This document shows positions 1-6,115 of a DNA stretch of 15,457 nucleotides, one piece after another (position 1 is the stretch's first letter; each line of letters opens with the position of its first letter). Source of the stretch: Mollicutes bacterium (lineage in GTDB: Bacteria > Bacillota_I > Bacilli_A > Izemoplasmatales > Izemoplasmataceae); the NCBI GenBank assembly GCA_003552275.1, contig PUKL01000022.1, positions 1 through 15,457 on the forward strand, given 5' to 3'. A program made the translations under genes and the position numbers. The notes under the pieces were generated by a model. That model searched no databases. It had not been told where the DNA came from and saw nothing but the letters and a program-made list of their open reading frames with translations.

Positions 1-2
1 AG

Positions 3-638
3 GAGTTCTATCCGGATGACGATGGGATTCGTTACCGCATCAATACCATCACCCATGTAGGGAACTCTGCCCTCAAAGCCTTGGGCAAGATACGACCGGT
101 TACCTCCTTTGAGGATTTCTTAACCCGGCGAATCAAAAAGGATTTGAAGAAGAACTGTGTGGAGAACCTGATTAAAGCCGGAGCCTTCGACTTTGACAAT
201 CCCGACCGGGCTTATCTGATGTGGGAATTTGCCATGAGTCTTCGCAGTAAGACCGAGATCAAAAATGACCTCTCCTTACCCCTTACTCCGTGGAATGACA
301 CTGTAAAGGCGGTTTGGGAGAAGGAAGCCCTGGGGTTATACCTTACTATCCATCCAATGGAAAAGTTCGGTTTTAAGCCCATAGAGAGCTTCTCAGAGGG
401 TATGGATGCTTTGCAGGGTGGAGAGGTCTATGATATTAAGGAGTTTAAGGATCGTAATCAGAACACCATGTCCTTTACCTTTATCGACACCCTCTACGGC
501 AACATCAAGCTGGTCATCTTCTCCCACGTATGGCAGAAGATACAAGGTTCCTTTCAAATAGGGGACAATGTTATGGCAAAGGGCAAAAAATCCGGCGGTG
601 ATCTCCTACTCAACACCGTGGAGGTGCTGGATGGCTGA
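3..638 (+). CDS. dnaE: DNA polymerase III alpha subunit, DnaE type (C-terminal part; 5' end outside window)
   Basis: The reading frame is open from the window edge, so only the last 211 residues are seen; the TTG at 81 is an internal leucine codon, not a start. The visible part matches the C-terminal portion of DnaE polymerases: a helix-hairpin-helix stretch (THVGNSALKALGKIRP), the conserved segment SFEDFL...LIKAGAFDF, the DnaE signature EALGLYLTIHPME, then an OB-fold (about bases 415-635) with MSFTFIDTLYGNIKLVIF. The catalytic PHP and palm domains lie upstream and cannot be judged. The family extends primers during genome replication, so this is probably the phage's own replicase. The HPME-type segment favours DnaE over PolC. 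The stop overlaps the start of the next gene, and its last codons supply that gene's ribosome binding site. Confidence 0.9.
   Translation, partial: EFYPDDDGIRYRINTITHVGNSALKALGKIRPVTSFEDFLTRRIKKDLKKNCVENLIKAGAFDFDNPDRAYLMWEFAMSLRSKTEIKNDLSLPLTPWNDTVKAVWEKEALGLYLTIHPMEKFGFKPIESFSEGMDALQGGEVYDIKEFKDRNQNTMSFTFIDTLYGNIKLVIFSHVWQKIQGSFQIGDNVMAKGKKSGGDLLLNTVEVLDG
620..626 (+). promoter_or_regulatory. Shine-Dalgarno site inside the end of dnaE
   Basis: GGAGGTG lies six bases (counted from GGAGG) before the ATG at 631. It selects that ATG as the start of the next small gene rather than the longer upstream extension beginning at 568, which has no such site and lies wholly inside dnaE. Confidence 0.75.
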
Positions 639-780
639 TCTGAATATTACCCGGGAAGAGTTTTATGCCTTGTATAAGAAAGCAAAACTGCAAAAGTACC
701 AAAATGAAAAACGCAGAATGCAGGAGGTGGATCAGTACCGCTATGACAATTATGACAAGGTAAAAAGGAGAAATGAATAG
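631..780 (+). CDS. Small hypothetical protein, 49 aa, charged
   Basis: I do not recognise this protein. It begins MADLNITREEF and is rich in Lys, Arg, Tyr and Glu, with no membrane segment or metal-binding motif. It is probably a short helical polypeptide. The start is fixed by the strong site at 620-626 and overlaps the last eight bases of dnaE in another frame, which suggests translational coupling. Its own end (AGGAG, then the TAG followed by GAGGTT) supplies the ribosome binding site of the next gene. The position directly after the polymerase suggests an accessory early gene, but no function can be assigned. Confidence 0.65.
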   Translation: MADLNITREEFYALYKKAKLQKYQNEKRRMQEVDQYRYDNYDKVKRRNE

Positions 781-791
781 GAGGTTAATCC

Positions 792-947
792 ATGACATTG
801 GAGCAAAAGGAAATGGTAATGGAATTGATTAGCGATGCAAGGAAAATAGATAGATTCTACCTTACAAGCAGAGAGTACAATGAACTTGAAATGAATGTAG
901 GGTATGCTCTTGATGAAGAGATAAACAAACAGGAGGTTAGCCAATGA
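792..947 (+). CDS. Small hypothetical protein, 51 aa, acidic helical
   Basis: This short gene starts at an ATG preceded by AGGAGGTT at 779-786. It begins MTLEQKEMVMELISDARK and ends EVSQ. I do not recognise the family. The composition (Glu, Leu, Asp, Lys, no Cys) suggests a mostly helical soluble protein. The stop TGA at 945-947 overlaps the ATG of the next gene in an ATGA arrangement, typical of translational coupling. Its C-terminal codons (QEV) contain the AGGAGGTT that serves the next gene. The paired signals on both sides make it a real gene despite its length. Confidence 0.65.
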   Translation: MTLEQKEMVMELISDARKIDRFYLTSREYNELEMNVGYALDEEINKQEVSQ

Positions 948-1174
948 TTGAAACCAATATACAGTGTGTATACGCCAACACCTTAAAATCCCTTGTGGAT
1001 ACCTACCACGGACACCCTATGTACTTGCTTTTAGAGGATGGAATGTGGTATTGTATTAACTCTGGCGAAGAGTATACCGAAGAGGAATTTTGCACCATGG
1101 CTAAAGAGTTATTGGAGAGGAGGTGTAAACATGAAAGAGTTGAATGTGACTATTACGATGGGGGAAAACGGTGA
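944..1174 (+). CDS. Hypothetical protein, 76 aa
   Basis: I do not recognise this protein. It begins MIETNIQCVYANTLKSL; residues 26-35 form a hydrophobic/aromatic stretch (MYLLLEDGMW), followed by an acidic EEYTEEEF segment and a C-terminus with Cys, His, Glu and Asp (RRCKHERVECDYYDGGKR). The Cys-rich tail could bind metal, but there is no recognised spacing. The start is supported by AGGAGGTT at 931-938. It overlaps the preceding stop by four bases and the next gene's start by 44 bases. The overlaps imply a coupled cluster of tiny early phage genes. Confidence 0.65.
   Translation: MIETNIQCVYANTLKSLVDTYHGHPMYLLLEDGMWYCINSGEEYTEEEFCTMAKELLERRCKHERVECDYYDGGKR
1118..1124 (+). promoter_or_regulatory. 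Shine-Dalgarno site deciding the start at 1131
   Basis: A perfect AGGAGGT lies six bases before the ATG at 1131. It shows that the gene starts there and not at 1038, where the open frame begins without such a site and lies inside the preceding gene. Confidence 0.75.
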
Positions 1175-1325
1175 GTTTTCCGTATCAACCACAGAAGGAA
1201 TGCCCATCTTCACCATCATTGGCATGATTGAAACTGCCAAACACACGGTAATCTCGAAAGGAAGTGAAAACCATGACATCGTGCCTGATCTGCAAGAAGG
1301 AAGTGAAGACGAAGAATCAGTGTAG
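1131..1325 (+). CDS. Small hypothetical protein, 64 aa
   Basis: It begins MKELNVTITMGENGEFSV, followed by a hydrophobic segment (MPIFTIIGMIETAKHTV) and a very acidic tail (EGSEDEESV). The layout of a beta-rich start plus one hydrophobic helix resembles short proteins commonly seen in Gram-positive phage early regions, but I cannot name a function. The start is fixed by the strong site at 1118-1124. The tail overlaps the start of the following nuclease gene by about 50 bases in another frame, so translation of the two is probably coupled. Confidence 0.6.
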   Translation: MKELNVTITMGENGEFSVSTTEGMPIFTIIGMIETAKHTVISKGSENHDIVPDLQEGSEDEESV

Positions 1326-2232
1326 CCGTTGCGGTAAACCCGCCCATCAAGACTGTTTGATTAAGGAGGGGGATAAACATTTCTGTGATTTGTGCTTTAC
1401 CAACAAGAAGTACGATAAGGAGGAGATTGTTCTTCCTGAAGTAATTCGCCGTTCCCACATCCAAACCTTCATCGACTGCGAGTACCAGTCCTATATGGAA
1501 ATCATCAAAGGGTATGAACAGCCGGAGAATATCTATGCCAAGGTCGGGATTGATGTCCATGAAATCATCGAGACAATCCCGCATCAACATGAAGCCGAGG
1601 ATGCCTTTCGGGGCATCTTTAGCGGACTGGATGATTCGTGGTTTAAGGATGAGGAACAAAAAGAGAAGTTACGCCTTCGGGGAATGGATTCCATTGACAC
1701 CTACTTCGGTATTCGAGATGATATTGGAACCAGTGATGTACTGGAAAAGAAACTCATCTTTGACATCGGAGTGGGACTCCCCAAAGTCAGCACCACCGTA
1801 GATAGGATTGATGTCTACAAAGACCATGTAGAGGTATTGGACTGGAAGACGGGCAACGTAGCGGTGGGTAAGAAGCTATCGACCGATATGCAAGTTCCCC
1901 TATACATCCATGGCGTAGAACAGGAATACAACCTACCCGTATCCAAGTTTACCCTGTACTACCTTAGCGAGAATAAGAAGCGGGTGTATGAAAGACTCCA
2001 CGATGATGTGTTCGGTTGCAAGGTCAACAAGCGGGTGTATGAGGTCAAGATTTCCGACTTCGTCAAGCAAACCCAAAGCATTTTCAACCGCATGAAAAAG
2101 GGAGACTTTCAAATCACCAAAGACCCCAAGAGTATGTACTTTACGTGTAAGATGTGCCACATCAAAGCCCGTGGGCTGTGTGAGGGTGCGGATATACAAA
2201 CGTGGGGTACTGGCACAAAAAAAGGATGGTAA
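1273..2232 (+). CDS. PD-(D/E)XK nuclease, Cas4/RecB/AddB-like, with N-terminal C4HC3 zinc finger
   Basis: Numbering is from the ATG at 1273 (319 aa), preceded by AAAGGA at 1257-1262. An in-frame GTG at 1264 would add three residues but lies almost on that site. Residues 4-41 hold eight metal ligands in PHD/RING-like order: C4, C7, C17, C20, H25, C28, C38, C41. Residues about 60-303 carry the RecB-family nuclease pattern: H96 in GIDVHEIIE, D177 in VDRID, D190 and K192 in LDWKTG, and Q207/Y211 in QVPLY. C69 together with C292, C295 and C303 has the one-plus-three arrangement that binds a 4Fe-4S cluster in Cas4 and AddB. Such enzymes cut DNA, often as 5'-3' exonucleases in recombination and end processing. 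Position between polymerase and reductase genes fits a replication/recombination role. No cas genes are nearby, so it should not be called Cas4 of a CRISPR system. Confidence 0.82.
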   Translation: MTSCLICKKEVKTKNQCSRCGKPAHQDCLIKEGDKHFCDLCFTNKKYDKEEIVLPEVIRRSHIQTFIDCEYQSYMEIIKGYEQPENIYAKVGIDVHEIIETIPHQHEAEDAFRGIFSGLDDSWFKDEEQKEKLRLRGMDSIDTYFGIRDDIGTSDVLEKKLIFDIGVGLPKVSTTVDRIDVYKDHVEVLDWKTGNVAVGKKLSTDMQVPLYIHGVEQEYNLPVSKFTLYYLSENKKRVYERLHDDVFGCKVNKRVYEVKISDFVKQTQSIFNRMKKGDFQITKDPKSMYFTCKMCHIKARGLCEGADIQTWGTGTKKGW

Positions 2233-2246
2233 ACTAGGAGGTACTT

Positions 2247-4472
2247 ATGAAGAAGAAGATACTAGCCAAGAAGTTTTTAGACAAATACCCGGATCACCCG
2301 GAACACATGACCAACCTCGGCATGTTCGTGTTTTACCGAACATACAGTCGTATGCTGGAGGATGGACGATACGAAACCTGGAAGGAAGCGATCCACCGTG
2401 CAGTGGAATACAGCATTCAGATCAGCCTTACACAGTACAAAAACAATGACATACCCGCACCGTTTGATAAGGTACGGATGGAAGGAGAGAAGTTATTTGA
2501 TAACATCTTCAACCTTCGCCAAGCCCTATCCGGTAGAACCCACTGGATTGGAGGTGCAAAGACGGGGGTAGCCGATAAATTTCCACTTGCCAACTTCAAT
2601 TGTGCTTTTACGAACATCAATTCGTTTAAGGACATTGAAGAGGTCTTCTATCTACTTTTGGTAGGGACAGGGGTAGGGGTCAAGTGTACCAAGGAAATGG
2701 CAGACAACCTACCACGTATCAGGGATGATGTGGAAGTATTACACTCTGTATACGAACCACTTCCCAAGGAAGAACGACTAGAGAGGACTCAGGTGACGGC
2801 TCTTGATAACGGCTACGCCAAGATTTACATCGGGGATAGTAAGGAAGGATGGGTGCAGGCACTCACCCAGTATTTTGAACTCTTAACTGATGCGGATTTT
2901 GATTACGTTAAGCACATCAAGTTTTCCTACAACTCCATTCGACCCAAAGGAGAAGTCTTAAAAACCTTTGGTGGTAGAGCATCGGGACATGAACCGATTA
3001 TGGAAATGTTTGATAAGATCAATATGGTCATCAAGGGAACCCTGGACACCAGCTTGGAAATCCCGGAACGGTTAACAAGAACACATGTTCAACTGCGACC
3101 CATTCATATCCTGGACATCTGTGGACTGCTTGGCAACAATGTTGTTGTGGGTGGCGTACGGCGTACCGCACTAATGTTCCTCATGTCTCCCGATGATTGG
3201 GAAGTCATCTTAGCCAAGTACGGACTCTTTGGCATTCATGATGTGAAACGTCACCATGAACTGTACGAAAAGCTGACAGCCATCGGAGCCGACACCTCCA
3301 TGCTGGATAACCAGTCCGCATCAAATGGCAAGGCAAAACCCCACCTCTACCACCGGATGATGAGTAATAATTCCATCGCCTTTGAAAAGAAGCCGACAGA
3401 AGAATACCTGGATGTCATCTTTGACATCATGCAAAACGAAGGAGAACCCGCCTTTGTCAACTTGGAATCCGCTAAGAGAAGAAGACCCAATGCCGAGGGT
3501 GTCAACCCTTGTGGAGAGATACTGCTGGATTCCAAGCAGGTCTGCAACCTCACCACCATCAATATTAAAGCCTTTGTACTTGAAGAAGACGGTCAGTATC
3601 GACTGGACTTCCCGGGACTGATGGAAGCCCAAGCCTTATCGGTTCGTGCCGGTATGCGGATGACCATGCTGGATTTGGAGTTGAATGACTGGAACAAGAA
3701 TCACCACCGGGATCGTATGGTGGGAGCAAGCATGACGGGCTTTCAGGATGCCATGGACTTACTGGATTATAATGAAGACCAAATCCGAAACCTCCTTAAC
3801 TTACTTTCTGATTCGGCTCACACCGAAGGCATGCGGTATGCCCACATCATGAGAATCCCCATGCCCCTGCTTACCACCACAGTCAAACCGGAAGGAACGC
3901 TCTCTAAGGTCTTTGGAGGGGTGTCTGAGGGGATACATCGTTCCTATGCCCCTTACTTCATCCAACGGATACGAATCAACGCTACCGACCCACTGGTGCG
4001 TGTAGGAGAGAAGCTGGGCTGGCATATTGATCCGGAGGTTGGTCAAGAGAACCTGCCGGCAGACAAAGTCACCACCAAGGTCATAAGCTTTTACATCAAG
4101 TCGGGAGCCAAACGTCCGGCACTGACCGTATCCGCCAAGGAACAATTAGAAACCTACTTCACCTTCCAAAAGGAATACACCCAACACAATTCCTCCAACA
4201 CCATCTATGTACAACCGGAGGAGTGGACGGAAATGAAGGAGATGATCTACGATCAGTGGGATGACTTCATCGGGGTTACCTTCTTAGAAGGAGGCAATGG
4301 TAAGTATGCCCTTGCTCCCAAAGAAGAAATCACTGAAGAGGAATACTATGAATTTACCAAGAACTACCGACCCTTTGATTACAAACTGTTTAAATCCCTC
4401 ACATCAACAAAGGATGAGAAGGATATGGCAGGATTGGAGTCTTGTTCAACGGGAGGTTGTCCTATAATCTAA
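2247..4472 (+). CDS. nrdJ: Adenosylcobalamin-dependent ribonucleotide reductase, monomeric class II
   Basis: The enzyme reduces ribonucleotides to deoxyribonucleotides with adenosylcobalamin as radical source; monomeric class II enzymes of the Lactobacillus leichmannii type use triphosphates. The 741-aa length is close to that enzyme (739 aa). The redox pair is C119 (in NFNCAF) and C433 (in QVCNL). C422 and E424 in NPCGEI are the thiyl-radical cysteine and its glutamate, with the expected 11-residue step from C422 to C433. The C-terminal C733-x4-C738 pair (ESCSTGGC) is the shuttle that receives electrons from thioredoxin. All key residues are present and length leaves no room for an intein. 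The start has AGGAGGT 14 bases after the preceding stop. In a phage it supplies dNTPs independently of the host reductase but makes the supply depend on vitamin B12. Confidence 0.93.
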   Translation: MKKKILAKKFLDKYPDHPEHMTNLGMFVFYRTYSRMLEDGRYETWKEAIHRAVEYSIQISLTQYKNNDIPAPFDKVRMEGEKLFDNIFNLRQALSGRTHWIGGAKTGVADKFPLANFNCAFTNINSFKDIEEVFYLLLVGTGVGVKCTKEMADNLPRIRDDVEVLHSVYEPLPKEERLERTQVTALDNGYAKIYIGDSKEGWVQALTQYFELLTDADFDYVKHIKFSYNSIRPKGEVLKTFGGRASGHEPIMEMFDKINMVIKGTLDTSLEIPERLTRTHVQLRPIHILDICGLLGNNVVVGGVRRTALMFLMSPDDWEVILAKYGLFGIHDVKRHHELYEKLTAIGADTSMLDNQSASNGKAKPHLYHRMMSNNSIAFEKKPTEEYLDVIFDIMQNEGEPAFVNLESAKRRRPNAEGVNPCGEILLDSKQVCNLTTINIKAFVLEEDGQYRLDFPGLMEAQALSVRAGMRMTMLDLELNDWNKNHHRDRMVGASMTGFQDAMDLLDYNEDQIRNLLNLLSDSAHTEGMRYAHIMRIPMPLLTTTVKPEGTLSKVFGGVSEGIHRSYAPYFIQRIRINATDPLVRVGEKLGWHIDPEVGQENLPADKVTTKVISFYIKSGAKRPALTVSAKEQLETYFTFQKEYTQHNSSNTIYVQPEEWTEMKEMIYDQWDDFIGVTFLEGGNGKYALAPKEEITEEEYYEFTKNYRPFDYKLFKSLTSTKDEKDMAGLESCSTGGCPII

Positions 4473-4473
4473 G

Positions 4474-4478
4474 AGGAG
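4474..4478 (+). promoter_or_regulatory. Shine-Dalgarno site for the GTG start at 4486
   Basis: AGGAG lies seven bases before GTG 4486 and thirteen before the alternative ATG 4492. The spacing favours the GTG as start of the 81-aa gene. Confidence 0.5.
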
Positions 4479-4485
4479 TGATCGG

Positions 4486-4731
4486 GTGTTAATGAAAACG
4501 CACAAAGACAAGTATTATGATACCAAGCATATTGTTATTTTGTTCATAGAGGACAACCTAAAGTTTGGTGAGAAGGTATACTCCGTAGTCGCAAGAATGA
4601 CTACGGGGGACTACGTTACCATTGTAGAAACCAATACCGAAACCTCTGCCATTGCTCACTTAGATATTATTGCCGAACGGATCATGGCTTGTTATGAAAC
4701 CATACAAGCTTACACAAAGGAGAGTGTTTAA
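4486..4731 (+). CDS. Hypothetical protein, 81 aa
   Basis: I do not recognise this protein. It begins MLMKTHKDKYYDTKHIVILF; the central part has alternating hydrophobic residues suggestive of beta strands (IVILFIED, VYSVVARM, YVTIVETN), followed by a helix (IAHLDIIAERIMACYETI). It has one Cys and no catalytic motif. The GTG start is supported by AGGAG at 4474-4478; ATG 4492 is the alternative. The stop at 4729-4731 directly abuts the next ATG, and the last codons (KES) form the AAAGGAGAG site for that gene. Position between reductase and dUTPase makes a nucleotide-metabolism accessory role possible, but this is context only. Confidence 0.65.
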   Translation: MLMKTHKDKYYDTKHIVILFIEDNLKFGEKVYSVVARMTTGDYVTIVETNTETSAIAHLDIIAERIMACYETIQAYTKESV

Positions 4732-4929
4732 ATGGAAAATCTAAGCGATGGAATAAGCGATGGATTTGTCCTCTTTTACATCAAGGATAAGAAGCTGAAC
4801 ACCGTCTTATTGAATGAAGAACAGGCACAAACACTGGATATGATGCTTAATGTAGTGTTTAAGGATACTCCGGCTAGAGTAATGCCCAGCGATGATGTTG
4901 CAAAATATTTACCAAAGGAGAGTGAATAA
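4732..4929 (+). CDS. Hypothetical protein, 65 aa
   Basis: I do not recognise this protein. It begins MENLSDGISDGFVLFYIKD and contains a likely helix (EEQAQTLDMMLNVVF) and an acidic/polar end (KYLPKESE). No membrane segment, metal site or catalytic motif is visible. It starts immediately after the upstream stop (TAAATG), preceded by AAAGGAGAG. Its 3' end repeats nearly the same sequence (CAAAGGAGAGTG) and serves as the ribosome binding site of the dUTPase gene two bases further on. This makes it part of one tightly coupled transcript from reductase to dUTPase. Confidence 0.65.
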   Translation: MENLSDGISDGFVLFYIKDKKLNTVLLNEEQAQTLDMMLNVVFKDTPARVMPSDDVAKYLPKESE

Positions 4930-4931
4930 CT

Positions 4932-5429
4932 ATGCCAAGAGGATTTCAAGTAGTAAACGAAGAGCACAAAACCGCATTTGATGTCTTTACCGATGAGAAG
5001 AAACGACAGCATAAATTCCCCAAGGAGGTAGTACTCCCTCAACGTTCTGATGAGGGGTCTGCCGGGTATGATTTCTACATCCCCAAGGATGTACAAGTCC
5101 TGCCCAGTAAAAAGACCATTGTGTGGACGGATGTTAAAGCCTATATGGAGATGGACGAGGTGCTGGAAATTCATATCCGTTCCTCCCTTGCCATCAAGCA
5201 GGGCATCATGCTGACCAATGGTGTGGGGATTGTGGATGCTTCCTATTACGGGAATGAAGGCAACGATGGCAACATCGGGATTGCCGTGGTTAACACCTCG
5301 GGTAAAGCCATCACCCTAAAAGAAGGGGATCGACTGGCACAGGGCATCTTTAAGAAATACCTGATTGCCGATAAGGACACCGCATCAAAAGAAAAACGAA
5401 CCGGTGGGATTGGCAGTACCGGTAAATAG
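4932..5429 (+). CDS. dut: dUTP diphosphatase (dUTPase), trimeric family
   Basis: It hydrolyses dUTP to dUMP and pyrophosphate, keeping uracil out of DNA and providing the precursor for thymidylate. All five motifs of the trimeric family appear in order in the 165 residues: motif 1 SAGYDF (43-48), motif 2 RSSLAIKQG (83-91), motif 3 NGVGIVDASYYG (96-107) with the catalytic aspartate D102, motif 4 GDRLAQGIF (132-140), and motif 5 RTGGIGSTGK (156-165). In motif 5 the usual aromatic residue of GFGSTG is isoleucine (I160). A charged N-terminal extension of about 30 residues precedes the core. The start has GGAG in the preceding gene's tail. It works with the upstream class II reductase in dNTP supply. 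Confidence 0.93.
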   Translation: MPRGFQVVNEEHKTAFDVFTDEKKRQHKFPKEVVLPQRSDEGSAGYDFYIPKDVQVLPSKKTIVWTDVKAYMEMDEVLEIHIRSSLAIKQGIMLTNGVGIVDASYYGNEGNDGNIGIAVVNTSGKAITLKEGDRLAQGIFKKYLIADKDTASKEKRTGGIGSTGK

Positions 5430-5437
5430 GAGGTAAC

Positions 5438-5893
5438 ATGGCAAAGCAAACAGAGGACTTATTTCGGGATGAACACAGTAAAGCGTTTCAAACCCTTATT
5501 ATGACCGTCCCACTTCCCCCTTCCCTCAACCATATGTACGTCAACAATGGTCGGGGAGGGAGAACCCTCTCTGCCAAATCCAAAGCCTATTTGCGGGACT
5601 TACGAGCATGGGCGAAACTACAAGTAGAAGAGCAGAAATGGAAACTCAAGGATGACAGCACTTGGTATTATGTTGATATGGTGTTTTACTTCCCGGATCG
5701 TAGAAAGCGGGACTCCCATAATCAAATCAAACTCTTACTGGATGGACTCGAAGAGGTGGTCTACATCAATGACCGATACGTCCTTCCCCGTATTCAAGCC
5801 GTAGAGTATGACAAGGCACACCCCCGGTTGGAACTACATATCCGACCCCAAACCAAAAACGACCGAAAGAAGGCATTAAAAAACCCCTCGTAA
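5438..5893 (+). CDS. rusA: RusA-family Holliday junction resolvase
   Basis: RusA enzymes are homodimeric, metal-dependent endonucleases that cut four-way DNA junctions; phages use them to resolve recombination and replication intermediates. The 151-aa protein has the family start LPPSLNHMY (26-34), then the active-site segment PDRRKRDSHNQIKLLLDGL (86-104) and YINDRYV (109-115). D92, K98 and D112 match the catalytic Asp/Lys set of E. coli RusA (D70, K76, D91), but the second aspartate (D72) is replaced by H94. The C-terminus is strongly basic. The ATG follows AGGAGGT at the end of dut, eight bases downstream of its stop. The stop codon lies inside the loop of the terminator. It is the last gene of the plus-strand early operon. 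Confidence 0.88.
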   Translation: MAKQTEDLFRDEHSKAFQTLIMTVPLPPSLNHMYVNNGRGGRTLSAKSKAYLRDLRAWAKLQVEEQKWKLKDDSTWYYVDMVFYFPDRRKRDSHNQIKLLLDGLEEVVYINDRYVLPRIQAVEYDKAHPRLELHIRPQTKNDRKKALKNPS

Positions 5894-5912
5894 TGGAGGG
5901 GCTTTTCTTTAT
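5878..5912. terminator. Bidirectional intrinsic terminator between convergent operons
   Basis: CCCCTC at 5884-5889 pairs with GAGGGG at 5896-5901 around a six-base loop (GTAATG). On the plus strand it is followed by CTTTTCTTTATTTT; on the minus strand the hairpin is followed by six T (the AAAAAA at 5878-5883). It can therefore end transcription from both sides. It overlaps the last codons of the plus-strand resolvase gene, whose TAA (5891-5893) lies in the loop. Confidence 0.85.
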
Positions 5913-6115
5913 TTTGATTCGGATTTCTTCTTATCATGACTGTGCCAAATACCATATACAATGAACATCAGGACAATAAGATTGGTCACCCCCAGTAAGA
6001 TTTCGGACTGCTGGACAATATCCACATCAATGCCAAACATATTCAATACAATAAATACAGTGGCAAGGATAGGAGCCACCATGGTCTTAACCTCTTTCTT
6101 GTCTACATATTTCAC
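5909..6115 (-). CDS. Putative holin, 68 aa, two membrane helices
   Basis: Holins are small membrane proteins that permeabilise the cytoplasmic membrane at the end of infection so the endolysin can reach the wall. This protein has a charged N-terminus (KYVDKKEVK), a first hydrophobic helix at about residues 12-29, a short acidic turn (GIDVDIVQQSE), a second helix at about 39-57, and a charged tail (HSHDKKKSESK). Size and two-helix layout match class II holins of Gram-positive phages. The start is a GTG directly following the TAA of the XhlA-like gene, with GGAGGTG five bases upstream encoded in that gene's last codons. The pair is thus coupled. Identification rests on topology and neighbourhood, not on a diagnostic motif. 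Confidence 0.72.
   Translation of the reverse strand: MKYVDKKEVKTMVAPILATVFIVLNMFGIDVDIVQQSEILLGVTNLIVLMFIVYGIWHSHDKKKSESK

Noticed and set aside
81..83. TTG as start of the first gene
   Set aside because: The frame is open to the window edge with DnaE-like sequence upstream of the TTG, and no ribosome binding site precedes it.
1131..2232. Programmed frameshift joining the 64-aa gene to the nuclease
   Set aside because: A +1 shift would be needed, no slippery site is evident, and the nuclease has its own start and binding site.
1273..2232. Cas4 of a CRISPR-Cas locus
   Set aside because: No cas1, cas2 or repeat array is present; the neighbours are phage replication genes.
3801..4145. Minus-strand open frames within the reductase and nuclease genes (also 3321-3632 and 1216-1659)
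   Set aside because: They are fully antisense to well-supported enzymes and have no motifs of their own.
2247..4472. Intein or self-splicing intron in the reductase gene, as often seen in phage reductases
   Set aside because: The protein is nearly the same length as the leichmannii-type enzyme and catalytic cysteine spacing is normal.
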